In this document: one piece after another, positions 26,681 through 34,796 of the stretch
How positions within the stretch are numbered: position 1 is the stretch's first letter
Layout: the number at the start of each line of letters is the position of its first letter
Assembly: GCA_035513345.1 (NCBI GenBank)
Contig: DATKCF010000160.1
Span: 1-64,000 of the forward strand
DNA from: DATKCF01 sp035513345
GTDB taxonomy: Bacteria; Gemmatimonadota; Gemmatimonadetes; Longimicrobiales; RSA9
Length of the DNA: 64,000 nucleotides
Direction of reading: 5' to 3'
Position numbers and translations under genes: made by a program
Notes under the pieces: generated by a model
What the model was told of the DNA's origin: nothing
Databases searched by the model: none
What the model saw: only the letters and a program-made list of their open reading frames with translations

Positions 26681-26715
26681 CGGGGCGGCCTGCACCATGC
26701 GGGTCGCCCCGTTTC
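26681..26715 (+). terminator. Terminator of the plus-strand gene pair
   Basis: CGGGGCG (26681-26687) pairs with CGCCCCG (26705-26711), and the stem extends inward through CCTGC/GCGGG with wobble pairs. TTTCG follows. It lies 26 bp after the stop at 26655. In the remainder of 26716-27011 I see no convincing gene. Confidence 0.65.
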
Positions 26716-27011
26716 GCGTCCACCGCTCGCCACCGGCCGGTTCCGTCGCCGGAAAATAACCGCGGCGTCGATGTTGTTTTCTGCCACCGCTCGCCGCGCA
26801 TCTGCCGTTGCGATGGTGGGTCTGCGTCGGCCAGATGAGGATTACAGTGTAAACCTCAGAAATGCCCCATCGTTTCGCAACCAGGGCAGCCGGGATCTCG
26901 AGTTGGTAGCATCCAAGGAAGCCCGTGAGCGAAATAGGCTCGCCCGACGGTCGTCGCGGCTGGATTCGGCAGACTGCGTCCTCGTGACGCCAGCTTGAGG
27001 GTGGCGGCGAG

Positions 27012-27515
27012 TCAGTCGGCGCGCGGGATCTCGGGCCACTCGGTCGGGATCTCCTCTACCACGAAGCCTTCCGCACTGGCCGCGTCGATCAGGTCGTCGT
27101 CTGCCGAGACGAACACAAAGTCGGTCCCGAGTGGTGCGGAATGACGGCACGCGAGCGCCGTGGCCAGGTGAACGGCATCGTAGCCGCGCAGCTTGTGGGT
27201 GCGAGTGTGGGAAGCGGCGTCACGGGCAATCCACTCGTTCGTGTTGACGAGGACATAGGGTCGCACGGGACCGAAGAAGTCCGCGTCCAGACGGGCCAGC
27301 AGGCGGTCAGCGGTCGTCGCGTCGATCGACTGGGGCGGCCGGGCGCGACGCGAGACGGCCGAAGCGACCTCCGGGAACGCAACAACGGATACGAGCACGC
27401 GAGTGGCCGGAGGCTCGGCACGCGCTGCGGCGATGATCTCACGCACGCGATCGCTGCCGGGTTCGAGGACGTACGCCTTTACGAGCGCGGACGATTCGAG
27501 GTAGTAGAAGGTCAC
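27012..27515 (-). CDS. PIN-domain toxin (VapC-like)
   Basis: Putative ribonuclease toxin of 167 residues. The N-terminal YYLESSALVKAYVLEPGS is the PIN entry motif with Glu where many homologues have Asp. Further acidic residues occur in LRGYDAVHLATAL and FVSADDDLIDAA, giving the usual cluster of metal-binding acids. The start overlaps the end of the upstream antitoxin-like gene by four bases, as expected for a VapBC pair. It may stabilise the element or act in phage defence; target RNA unknown. Confidence 0.82.
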   Translation of the reverse strand: MTFYYLESSALVKAYVLEPGSDRVREIIAAARAEPPATRVLVSVVAFPEVASAVSRRARPPQSIDATTADRLLARLDADFFGPVRPYVLVNTNEWIARDAASHTRTHKLRGYDAVHLATALACRHSAPLGTDFVFVSADDDLIDAASAEGFVVEEIPTEWPEIPRAD

Positions 27516-27712
27516 GCCCGGCGGCGGGCCTCGATGATGGTCTGACTCAGCGGAGCCCCGCGGACCTGTTCAACGGGCGGCAATGGGTTCGATGGCCCGG
27601 CTGTGGGCAGCAGGACCTGCACACCCAGTTTTCCGAGACGCTGTTGCAGGACTTGGAGATCCTGCGGTATGTCGCGGATCGCGCTTCCTGCCGGTACGTC
27701 GATGTGTCTCAT
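27512..27712 (-). CDS. Antitoxin-like partner of the PIN toxin
   Basis: Protein of 66 residues. The C-terminal PLSQTIIEARRRA resembles the toxin-wrapping tail of small VapB/Phd-type antitoxins that precede PIN toxins. The N-terminal half is too short to classify confidently as AbrB, Phd or RHH. ATGA-type overlap with the toxin gene supports the assignment. Confidence 0.65.
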   Translation of the reverse strand: MRHIDVPAGSAIRDIPQDLQVLQQRLGKLGVQVLLPTAGPSNPLPPVEQVRGAPLSQTIIEARRRA

Positions 27713-27860
27713 CGTTTCCTAGCCGCGTTCGTGACAACGGCGGAAAATCAGCCGCCGGCATGCCCATTACTGCCGGGCGGCAAGTTGTTCCCCGCGCCGC
27801 GTCGAGAGCCGGCGCATCCTCCAATTTCGAGCGCAAGTGCCCGTCGGGGGCCCGCGCGCT

Positions 27861-27914
27861 GTGCGTAATCCGCTCCGGATCATTCTCCGCGCCGTGCGTA
27901 ATACGTACCGTATT
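27861..27914. promoter_or_regulatory. Palindrome and direct repeats upstream of the toxin-antitoxin pair
   Basis: Interrupted palindrome AATACG-TAC-CGTATT (27900-27914), next to two direct copies of GTGCGTAAT (27861-27869 and 27894-27902). It lies 190 bp upstream of the antitoxin start, so it is a candidate operator. I see no gene in 27713-27986. Confidence 0.35.
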
Positions 27915-27943
27915 GATCGGCGGTTCCGCAAGCCGGCTGAAAT

Positions 27944-27966
27944 GAGGGCGGCCCGGGTCGGCCCTC
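27944..27966 (-). terminator. Possible terminator after the tape measure gene
   Basis: On the minus strand GAGGGC pairs with GCCCTC across a self-complementary GGGCC-rich centre, with ATTTC following. It begins about 20 bp past the tape measure stop. The stem is interrupted and the T-run is short. Confidence 0.4.
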
Positions 27967-27986
27967 GAAGCCCAATGCCGGCATCA

Positions 27987-30900
27987 TCAGTTCCGGCGGG
28001 CGAGGCCGGCCCTGCGTTCGTCCGCGCCGAACGAGCGCGCGAGTTGCTGGTTGATCTGCGCCATCACTTCCGGCCGCTTCAGTAGCGCGATCAGATGTTG
28101 CGCGTTCAGGATTGGCCCGGACCGGTTCGCAATGTCCAGGTCGAGGGTGAACCCGCCCATGTTCAACGTCGTCGGCCCGGCTTGTACGGCGGCGGTCGGC
28201 ACCGGCTGGCCTCGGAACCCGGCCTGCTGCTGCGGGCTGAAGCCGCCAGTCGAGGCCGCTAGACCGCTACCCGCCGTGATCTGCTTCAGCAGCGTGTTGC
28301 GCTCGCGGTCCAGCGCGAGTTGCTGGCGCAGGATGCCGACCATGCCCTGCGCGGTCGCTTCGCTGATGGTCGTGATCTGGCGCGTGACCTCGCTGGCGCC
28401 CTGCACAGCCGGCGCGATCTTACCCAACTCAGTGGCCGAATCTTCGAGCGCGGCCAACGCCAGCCCTTCCCACTTGTCGATCGACTTCAGCACCTCCGCG
28501 AGTTCGTCGCCGCTGTAGACTCGCCGGGCCTCATCACGCCACTCGTCAGCCTGCCGGCCGACACTGCGAGCCCGTGCGCCGTCCGGGTCGGTGAAGTCCT
28601 CGATGCCTTGTTCGATGTTCGACTTGAGCGCTGCCGCTGCTTCCTGTGCCGCGTCGGCGACGGCCTGCATGGCCGGACCGAGTTCGTCACGCAGAATGCC
28701 GCTCATGTGGAGGAACTGGTCCTCGGTGATGTCCCCGGTCGCGGCCAGTTCGTCCAGCACCGTCTGCGCGTCGGCGAAGGCCTTCAGCACATTCGCCTGG
28801 TCTAGCGCGACGATGGTGTCCGTGTCGCCCCGACGCTCGGCGGCGCTGCGAACGATGTCGTTGATGAAGCTCTCGACGAACGCCCGTTTCTCGGCGAGTT
28901 GCGCCTCCGCGAGCGCCGCCAGTTCAGCGGCATCGGCGCCACGCTTGCGGGCCTCCGCGAGTTGGCGCTCGTGATCGATCAGCAGCCGGCGCAGAGCCGC
29001 CGTGCGCGTCAGACCTTGCGCCTCTAGTTTGCGGATGCCGGCGTCCTCGATGGCATGACGCTTCGCTTGCTCGGCCTGCTCGGCGGCGATGTCCTTCTGT
29101 AGCTGGTGAAAGTCGCGCAACGCCTGAACGTCCGCGTCGGTCAGGACACCAGCAGCCACCGCGGCCAGAACGTCCTTGAGTTCCCGCGCCTGGTCGATTT
29201 CCAGCTTCTTCGCGGCGATCACATCATCGGTCGCGGTCAGTTCGAGCGTCCGCAGCGCGAGGTTGTCACGGAAGTTTTGCGCAAGCTGCTCGGCCTGCTC
29301 GTTGAACGCCCCGAGCGCGTCGTCCAGGATCGCCAGTTGCTCGTTGATGACCTGTAGCTGAAGGTCGATCCCGGTCCGCTCGAACTGGCCGGCGCCGCCG
29401 CGTCGTGCTTGAAGGCGGTCCCGCTCGGCCTGTAGTTCGGCTTGCCTCGACCGCGCACCGGCCACGCCATCAACGCCAGTGATGCCGGCACGGGCAGCAA
29501 TCGCGGCAAGGGCACGCTCGGCTTGTTCGACTGCGGACACGAGCGGGCCGATCACATCATTCAGCCGGGCGAGGTCATCGGTCATGCGCACGATCTGGCG
29601 CAGGTTGTCCTCGCGCGTCTTGCGTTCCTCGCGCTCCTGATCGTCGCCGCCGAACAGGGCCGATCCGATCCCGATCGCGGCGCCGGCGATTGCGCCAATG
29701 CCGCCCAGTTTGCCCAGCGCAGTTGTCGCGGCTTGCACCTGACCGAGGCCGGCAACGAGGTCGATCGCGCCGGTCAGGGCCTGACGCGTGCTGTCGCTGA
29801 TGCCACCGATCGCGTCCGCTACGGACAGCAGGCCGCGCAGCAGTAGTTCGGCAGAGCGCGCCGCTTCAGCGAAGCCGTCCTCAATCGCGGCAGCAGCCGG
29901 CTCTACCTTCACGTTGATTGACGACAGACCCTTGTTGATGTCGGCGATCAGCGAGTCCAGCAGTTCGGCCGGCACGCCCGCGCGTTCCAGTGCCGTCACC
30001 ATGGACGCGACAGCGCGTCGCAATTCGTTTTCGCGCTCGCGCAATGACGCGGTGGCCGCTTGCTGGCGGGCCTCATCACCGGTCAGTATCGCCTTCTGTA
30101 GCTCGGCCTGTGCAGCCTCTACAGCCGCGATCTCGTTGATGATCGAGGTCACTTGCGGCTCGATCTGGGCCAGTGCCGTGCCGATCGAGTTCGCCATGGT
30201 GACGGCGACGGCGGGGATCTCGGCCAGTCGCGTCTTGATGTCGCCCAGTGTCTCCGCGACTGTCGCCTTCAGCGCGTCGAGCCGCGCCTGTTCGCTGGCA
30301 ATGTCAGCATCGGCAGACGGGTCGGCCTGCGCGCCGGCCTTCGCACGCAGATCACGGAGCCGGCTGATTTGCTGTTCAAGCCCGACGATCTCCTTCAGGC
30401 TCGCGACGACGCTGTCCGGGATCTCGACGCCATCAGCCAGCCCGATCGCGGCAGTGGCCTCAGCCTCGGCTCGCACCTGTGCAAGTGCGGTCGAAAGCTG
30501 GCCCGCGGCGTCGGCCTGCTCCTTCAGCGCCTTCGCCAGTTCCTCGGCGCGCTTCTTTTCCGCCTCGGTAAGTTCCTCGATGGCGGCGACATCAGCAGCG
30601 GCGGTAGCGGCTTCGGCGGTGCGATCACGTCGCGGCGTCGGCACGCCCAGGCCACCGCGGGCGAACGTGGCACCGGGCGACAAGACGCCGGGAATGTCGC
30701 GCAGTGCGTCGTGGATCCGCGCACCCAACTTGCCGGGCGAATGCTCCGACAGTTCGACGAGCTTCACGATCAGCTTACCCACACCGACAGTGGCTTCCGC
30801 CAATTTCGTAACGAGTTGGTTGATCTCCTCACGGTTCGCGGCTACCCAGTCGGTCGCGGTCTGAAGCACGTCGACGAGGCTTTCCATACTGCCAGTCGCG

Positions 30901-31853
30901 GCGTCCGTCTCGAACACAGCCCGGCCAACCTCTTCTTTGAAATCCGCCCAAAAGTTCGTCAACTGGACGATGCGCGCGCCGAGTGACTTGCCTTCCTTTT
31001 CCGCCGCGCCCTTGAATCGCTCGCGCATGACTTCGACCGCATCGGCACCTTCCGCGACGACGATGCCGTATCGCTTGAGCGTGCCGGTATCGCCAACCAG
31101 CGCGCGGCCAACAAGCTGCGCGGCTGTCTTGAGGTCGATGTGTTTGGCTGCGGCGAGGTCGAGCACAACGTCCATGTTGCGCAGCGCCTGGGCGTAGTCG
31201 TTCGTGATCGTGAGGACTTCGGTCAGGGCACGCGCGAAATCTTCGTCACCGAACCGAGTCGAACGCTGGAACGCGGCGGCAGACGCTCGGATCTGCGGCA
31301 GCACGGCGGCGTAGGACTCGCCCGCGTTGGTGACAGCGTTGTCGAGCAGCGCCCAGATTTGCGTCGCCTCTTGCGCTTCCTTCAGGCTGGCACGGAAGAA
31401 TCTGCTGATGGCGGCAGCACCAAAGAACACGGCCAGACTGCCAAGCAGCACCTTGAGCTGGCCGGCCGCCTTGCTCATCAGGTTGATCCCTGCTGCGCCT
31501 TCACGGCCAGCCGCCCGGCCTGTCGTGCCGACACTCTTGAGCGACCGTTGCAATTGCTGGAACTCAGCGGTGTTCTGCTGTCCGGCAGCGCGCAGCCGCT
31601 TCAGTTCAGCGAGAACACCCTTGTTGAACTCCTTGGCCGCGTCCTGTGACAACCGGCGAAACTCGTTCTTGTCGATCAGGCCGCGCGTCAGGGCTTCGCG
31701 AGCACTGCCGATGCGCGCATTCATGGACGTGCGCAGCGACTTCATCAGCTCGACGCCAGCGAGATCGCCGGTCTGTTCTGCGCCCCGCTTCATCTCCTGG
31801 CGGAACTGCTTCATATCCGCGCGAGCGACGACATAAACGATACCGGCAGCCAT
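27987..31853 (-). CDS. Phage tail tape measure protein
   Basis: Protein of 1288 residues from the ATG at 31853 (MAAGIVYVVARADMKQFRQE); a longer reading overlaps another gene and lacks a ribosome site. The N-terminal half carries the tape-measure core: hydrophobic FFGAAAISRFFRASLKEAQE, then AAAKHIDLKTAAQLVGRALV and LKRYGIVVAEGADAVEVM. The rest is long Ala/Gln/Glu-rich helix with coiled-coil character and a small hydrophobic patch (GGIGAIAGAAIGIGSALFGG). Its length would correspond to a siphovirus-type tail of roughly 190 nm by the usual 1.5 angstrom per residue. No tail tube, chaperone or baseplate gene flanks it. Confidence 0.88.
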   Translation of the reverse strand: MAAGIVYVVARADMKQFRQEMKRGAEQTGDLAGVELMKSLRTSMNARIGSAREALTRGLIDKNEFRRLSQDAAKEFNKGVLAELKRLRAAGQQNTAEFQQLQRSLKSVGTTGRAAGREGAAGINLMSKAAGQLKVLLGSLAVFFGAAAISRFFRASLKEAQEATQIWALLDNAVTNAGESYAAVLPQIRASAAAFQRSTRFGDEDFARALTEVLTITNDYAQALRNMDVVLDLAAAKHIDLKTAAQLVGRALVGDTGTLKRYGIVVAEGADAVEVMRERFKGAAEKEGKSLGARIVQLTNFWADFKEEVGRAVFETDAATGSMESLVDVLQTATDWVAANREEINQLVTKLAEATVGVGKLIVKLVELSEHSPGKLGARIHDALRDIPGVLSPGATFARGGLGVPTPRRDRTAEAATAAADVAAIEELTEAEKKRAEELAKALKEQADAAGQLSTALAQVRAEAEATAAIGLADGVEIPDSVVASLKEIVGLEQQISRLRDLRAKAGAQADPSADADIASEQARLDALKATVAETLGDIKTRLAEIPAVAVTMANSIGTALAQIEPQVTSIINEIAAVEAAQAELQKAILTGDEARQQAATASLRERENELRRAVASMVTALERAGVPAELLDSLIADINKGLSSINVKVEPAAAAIEDGFAEAARSAELLLRGLLSVADAIGGISDSTRQALTGAIDLVAGLGQVQAATTALGKLGGIGAIAGAAIGIGSALFGGDDQEREERKTREDNLRQIVRMTDDLARLNDVIGPLVSAVEQAERALAAIAARAGITGVDGVAGARSRQAELQAERDRLQARRGGAGQFERTGIDLQLQVINEQLAILDDALGAFNEQAEQLAQNFRDNLALRTLELTATDDVIAAKKLEIDQARELKDVLAAVAAGVLTDADVQALRDFHQLQKDIAAEQAEQAKRHAIEDAGIRKLEAQGLTRTAALRRLLIDHERQLAEARKRGADAAELAALAEAQLAEKRAFVESFINDIVRSAAERRGDTDTIVALDQANVLKAFADAQTVLDELAATGDITEDQFLHMSGILRDELGPAMQAVADAAQEAAAALKSNIEQGIEDFTDPDGARARSVGRQADEWRDEARRVYSGDELAEVLKSIDKWEGLALAALEDSATELGKIAPAVQGASEVTRQITTISEATAQGMVGILRQQLALDRERNTLLKQITAGSGLAASTGGFSPQQQAGFRGQPVPTAAVQAGPTTLNMGGFTLDLDIANRSGPILNAQHLIALLKRPEVMAQINQQLARSFGADERRAGLARRN

Positions 31854-31857
31854 CGAT

Positions 31858-32226
31858 CTACTCCGTGCGAGGGAGGAACCGCGTGGCGATCTTGAGCGCC
31901 AGTCGTTCCGGCAGCAGTTCGAGGAGCCGGGCCAGTCGAGGGTACCGGATGTGTGTGGTGATCGCGGTATGGTAGGCCGCGCGCCGCGTTGGATCATCCG
32001 AGTAATGGCGCGCGAGTTCGCCGGCCGCGTTCTCCTCGACCTGGCGCTCGGCGTCGGGCGACAGCGGACCGAACGGATAGGCCGCCACAATCGCGCCACT
32101 TCCGAGAACGAACGCCCAGTTCGTGCCGCAGGCGGCGCATCGGTGTGCACGCGCCCCATCAGCGGCGCCGACGATTGCGAGCCGCGAGCCGCAGACACAC
32201 ACGAAGACGGTAACGACCTGCGTCAT
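31858..32226 (-). CDS. Small zinc-ribbon-containing protein upstream of the tape measure gene
   Basis: Protein of 122 residues from the ATG at 32226, overlapping the upstream stop. The N-terminal part has CVCGS and CAACGTNW, a likely zinc ribbon; the C-terminal helical part ends with LARLLELLPERLALKIATRF. It ends five bases before the tape measure start, the position usually held by a tail assembly chaperone, but it does not resemble one. Confidence 0.5.
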   Translation of the reverse strand: MTQVVTVFVCVCGSRLAIVGAADGARAHRCAACGTNWAFVLGSGAIVAAYPFGPLSPDAERQVEENAAGELARHYSDDPTRRAAYHTAITTHIRYPRLARLLELLPERLALKIATRFLPRTE

Positions 32227-32522
32227 GCGGCAGCCTCGAAGACTTCGGCCGGTACCGGCTCGTTGATCGCCTCGTAGGCTTCCGGGTCGAGCGCACCGAG
32301 CGCGATGGCGCGTTGCTCGGCCTCGACGATCGCGCGGCGCAGAAACGGGATCTGGTCGACGCTTACGCTCAGCCCTTTTCCCGGCTTCCACTCGTCGCCG
32401 TCCTGGTACCAGCGTCGAAGGCCGATGTACGTGTGACCGCGGTAGTCGGACAGTTCGACTCTCAGCTCCTCGCGACCGCCGCGGATCAGGCGAGCATCGA
32501 TCAGGCCGTCAGTCTGTACCAT
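32223..32522 (-). CDS. PC4/p15-like single-stranded-DNA-binding protein
   Basis: Protein of 99 residues. Residues about 18-65 read as a PC4 domain: strands LRVELSDYRGHTYIGLRRWY, then a turn with WKPGKGLSVSV, then the helix IPFLRRAIVEAEQRA. PC4 (transcriptional coactivator p15) folds bind single-stranded DNA as dimers, and bacterial and phage homologues exist. Here it may act in replication or transcription of the element. A GGGAGGGATGAC ribosome site precedes the ATG. Confidence 0.7.
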   Translation of the reverse strand: MVQTDGLIDARLIRGGREELRVELSDYRGHTYIGLRRWYQDGDEWKPGKGLSVSVDQIPFLRRAIVEAEQRAIALGALDPEAYEAINEPVPAEVFEAAA

Positions 32523-32571
32523 GTCATCCCTCCCGGAATGTGAAGGGAACGTCCAGGGTGGCAGTCACGGT

Positions 32572-32964
32572 TCACACGGCACCGTCCGCGCCCTCTCGAA
32601 ACGCGGCACCCTGAACGCCCCGACTTCCGTAACGCATCTGGTCGCGTGCGAGTCGCAGACTCGTCAGCCGGACCCGTGCACGGGACTCGGCCTTGCACAC
32701 ATCGCCGAAAAACTCCTCCTTCGCGGCGAGGAAGCGATCTCGGTCTTCCGATGAGCCACTCGCCTCCGCCCGATCCCGAGCCTTGAACATTGCCGCATTC
32801 GCAACGGCGGACCGGGCCAGCACATACTCCAGCGCAACCGTCGCAGCCTCGACCTCGGCCTCGATGCGCGCAAGCGGATCCGACTCTGCTGCGTCCGGTT
32901 CGACGACAGGGGACGGCCCGATGGCCGGCTCCGGCTTGGCACGGCGGAACAGGTTCGGGATCAT
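32572..32964 (-). CDS. Helical protein of unknown function (element)
   Basis: Protein of 130 residues: a proline/acid-rich N-terminal linker, then a long helical region (VEAATVALEYVLARSAVANA; RDRFLAAKEEFFGDVCKAES) ending in an Arg-rich segment. Could be a coiled-coil scaffold or accessory protein. Overlaps the HExxH gene by four bases (ATGA). Confidence 0.5.
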   Translation of the reverse strand: MIPNLFRRAKPEPAIGPSPVVEPDAAESDPLARIEAEVEAATVALEYVLARSAVANAAMFKARDRAEASGSSEDRDRFLAAKEEFFGDVCKAESRARVRLTSLRLARDQMRYGSRGVQGAAFREGADGAV

Positions 32965-33455
32965 CGGTTGCGCTCCTTCCAGCGGCCTTTGCCTGACTTA
33001 CGCTCGCCGGCCGGCGGCCCGTCGAGTTGCTTCCGCAGCCGCTCGCGATCGTAGTTGAAGGTGCGCATCTTCCATCGGTCGGCGAGCTCCCGGGCGATGG
33101 CCATCTGGTGAGCCCGCTCCGCGTTCCATTTCTTGATCAGCTTCGCCTCTTCGCCATACACGAAGCCCTCACTCGACAGCCAGTGCTTCGTGGCTTCGTA
33201 ATGGTGACCGACTTCGTGAAACGCGGTCCTGACTAGCATCTCGTCATCGAGGCCGGCATCGAGCCACACCGTGCGTTCCGGGATGTGGTAGAATCCCGAC
33301 CGGCCGTCACCGAAGAACCCGGGCACATAGAACTTGATGCGCGGCCACGGGATCCGGCCGAAGTGCTTGTCGCACGCGAAGCCCGTAGCCACCATCGCGA
33401 GCGCGCGTTGCGACTCGGTCGGATCGACCTGTTCCGGGTTGGTAACTATCGTCAT
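32961..33455 (-). CDS. Small HExxH putative metallopeptidase (element)
   Basis: Protein of 164 residues with a central zinc-peptidase motif FHEVGHHYEATKHW and a downstream EEAKLIKKWNAERAH that could supply the third ligand Glu. A strand RTVWLDAGLDDEMLV precedes the motif, as in minimal gluzincin or ImmA/SprT-like folds. Basic C-terminal tail. No signal peptide. Possible roles: cleavage of a regulator (ImmA-like anti-repressor) or of a virion protein; the neighbourhood between terS and tape measure favours a particle-related role but does not prove it. Confidence 0.6.
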   Translation of the reverse strand: MTIVTNPEQVDPTESQRALAMVATGFACDKHFGRIPWPRIKFYVPGFFGDGRSGFYHIPERTVWLDAGLDDEMLVRTAFHEVGHHYEATKHWLSSEGFVYGEEAKLIKKWNAERAHQMAIARELADRWKMRTFNYDRERLRKQLDGPPAGERKSGKGRWKERNR

Positions 33456-33495
33456 GCCAGGAAGCTAAACGGCGTGGCCGGAACGTGAGAGGACA

Positions 33496-33828
33496 TCATG
33501 TCCGCGAGCGTTCGCGGGCGATCCATCGGCGATTCGTGCGGGCCAGGTTGTCGCCCGGATGTGTCGCCTGGTCGCCGTCTTCCTTGCCAAGCAGCTCGGC
33601 CGCCCCGCGACAAGCCTCGCCCCTCGACAGCCCGGGCGTTTCTCCGGTGAGTCGCGTTACGATGCGCATAGCGGCGACCTGCTCGAAAAACGTAGGCGCG
33701 ACGCGGAGCGGCCCGTCGGGGTCGAGGCCTAGCTCAAGGCCCCAGCCGGCGATGATCTCGCGTTCGTCGTCGCCGAACTCGGCGAGGATGAGCCTCACCT
33801 CCTCGGCGGTCAGACAGCGCGCAGGCAC
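33496..33828 (-). CDS. Unknown protein, probable downstream part of a frameshifted gene
   Basis: About 110 residues from a GTG at 33828, though this GTG has no good ribosome site. The sequence LTAEEVRLILAEFGDD, then LGLDPDGPLRVAPTFFEQVA, looks like a natural folded helical protein. It overlaps the 33734-33919 reading frame, which does have a strong ribosome site, in the +1 frame. The two may be one protein made by a frameshift or split by an indel. No family recognised. Confidence 0.5.
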   Translation of the reverse strand: MPARCLTAEEVRLILAEFGDDEREIIAGWGLELGLDPDGPLRVAPTFFEQVAAMRIVTRLTGETPGLSRGEACRGAAELLGKEDGDQATHPGDNLARTNRRWIARERSRT

Positions 33829-33919
33829 GGCCCAATATCGAGCGAGAGATCCGGCATTCGGCGGACAGGCCGGCCGTACACATCGGGCATTCCCAAAAGC
33901 CCCAACCCGTACAGAACAC
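33734..33919 (-). CDS. Short Cys-rich reading frame, probable upstream part of the frameshifted gene
   Basis: 61 codons from a GTG at 33919 preceded by GGGAGG. The first 33 residues are convincing (FCTGWGFWECPMC, then ECRISRSILGRACAL), with Cys residues that may bind zinc. From about 33805 on, the frame turns Arg-rich and loses protein character exactly where the overlapping frame becomes protein-like. A +1 shift near CTGTCTGACC would join ACA to LTAEEVRLI. Confidence 0.45.
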   Translation of the reverse strand: MFCTGWGFWECPMCTAGLSAECRISRSILGRACALSDRRGGEAHPRRVRRRRTRDHRRLGP

Positions 33920-33973
33920 TTTCCTCCCGGCAAAGCGGTCCGGAGGTAAGCGCCCGAAGAGAAACCGCGTTTT

Positions 33974-34276
33974 TCAACGCTGGCTCCATGGATCGCCGCC
34001 GGCCTCGATGACGGCGACATCAGCCTCGGACAACCGGGCGACGATGCCGTTGCGGTGAATGACGGCGCCGACGTGGAGCGGGCCCGGCCGTGCGCGCAGC
34101 CAATCCGCGAAGGTGCAGCCGTGAACGTGCTCAAGCGCTGCGCGAAGCAGGACCGGCGAGGCGAAATAGGGTTCCGGCCGTTCGTCGGCCGTCAGCTCGT
34201 CGCCGCTCGCCCACGGGATCATCCACGGTTCGAGCCTGAGCCGCGCCTCCGGCGCACGTCGTCCAGGCCGCGCCAT
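33974..34276 (-). CDS. Unknown protein next to the small terminase gene
   Basis: Protein of 100 residues. Its ATG overlaps the terS stop. Contains LRLEPWMIPWASGDE and a compact HVGAVIHRNGIVARLSEADV segment. No domain recognised. It occupies the place where a large terminase gene would normally begin. Confidence 0.5.
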   Translation of the reverse strand: MARPGRRAPEARLRLEPWMIPWASGDELTADERPEPYFASPVLLRAALEHVHGCTFADWLRARPGPLHVGAVIHRNGIVARLSEADVAVIEAGGDPWSQR

Positions 34277-34641
34277 CAGGACACCCGAAGGCGATGGTTC
34301 GCCGGAATCGTCGGCGGCCTCGACTCGCCGGCCGGCGCACGGTCAAGCCCCAGCTCCCGCATCAGCGATGCGAAGAGCGTCCGATAATGCCGCTCGATGT
34401 CGACGGCAGGGTGTGCCCGCGGCTGGCCGAACCGATCGACGAATGTCATCCCCGCGGCCTCGACTTCGGCATGCGCCGCTTCGGCGCGATCCCACGCCTT
34501 CGCCGCGCCGTCGAGCAATCGCAGGTGATGGGGCTCGAACTCATACTCGGCGACGGTGACTCGCCAGAACTCGCCAGCCAGCAGCGACAACCCTTCGGGC
34601 GGATCCGGCAGTTTCGGTGCTTTCGGTGCTCGTTTTGTCAT
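34276..34641 (-). CDS. Phage terminase small subunit, P27 family
   Basis: Protein of 121 residues from the ATG at 34641 (MTKRAPKAPKLPDPPEGL). The family pattern is clear: a helical DNA-binding N-terminal half (GEFWRVTVAEYEFEPHHLRL; AKAWDRAEAAHAEVEAAG), then FVDRFGQPRAHPAVDIERHY and LMRELGLDRAPA. TerS recognises packaging sites on phage DNA. No large subunit (TerL) gene follows, so if functional it would have to redirect another phage's TerL, as the TerS of phage-inducible islands does. Confidence 0.85.
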   Translation of the reverse strand: MTKRAPKAPKLPDPPEGLSLLAGEFWRVTVAEYEFEPHHLRLLDGAAKAWDRAEAAHAEVEAAGMTFVDRFGQPRAHPAVDIERHYRTLFASLMRELGLDRAPAGESRPPTIPANHRLRVS

Positions 34642-34796
34642 CGTTTTCCAGGACCTCAGATTTTTTCTGGACGGGGTACCGCCGCGCGTACATCCTTGCG
34701 GCGACCGGTCTTCGGGGAGGGTGCCGCCGAGAAGAACGGCGTTTTCTTGTCTGGCCGGCGTTTTTGTTACGCTCAATCGAAATTGTTGCCATTTGG

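Noticed and set aside
26624..26998. 124-codon frame after the plus-strand unit
   Set aside because: It runs through the terminator hairpin, lacks a ribosome site, and has a random Arg/Ser composition.
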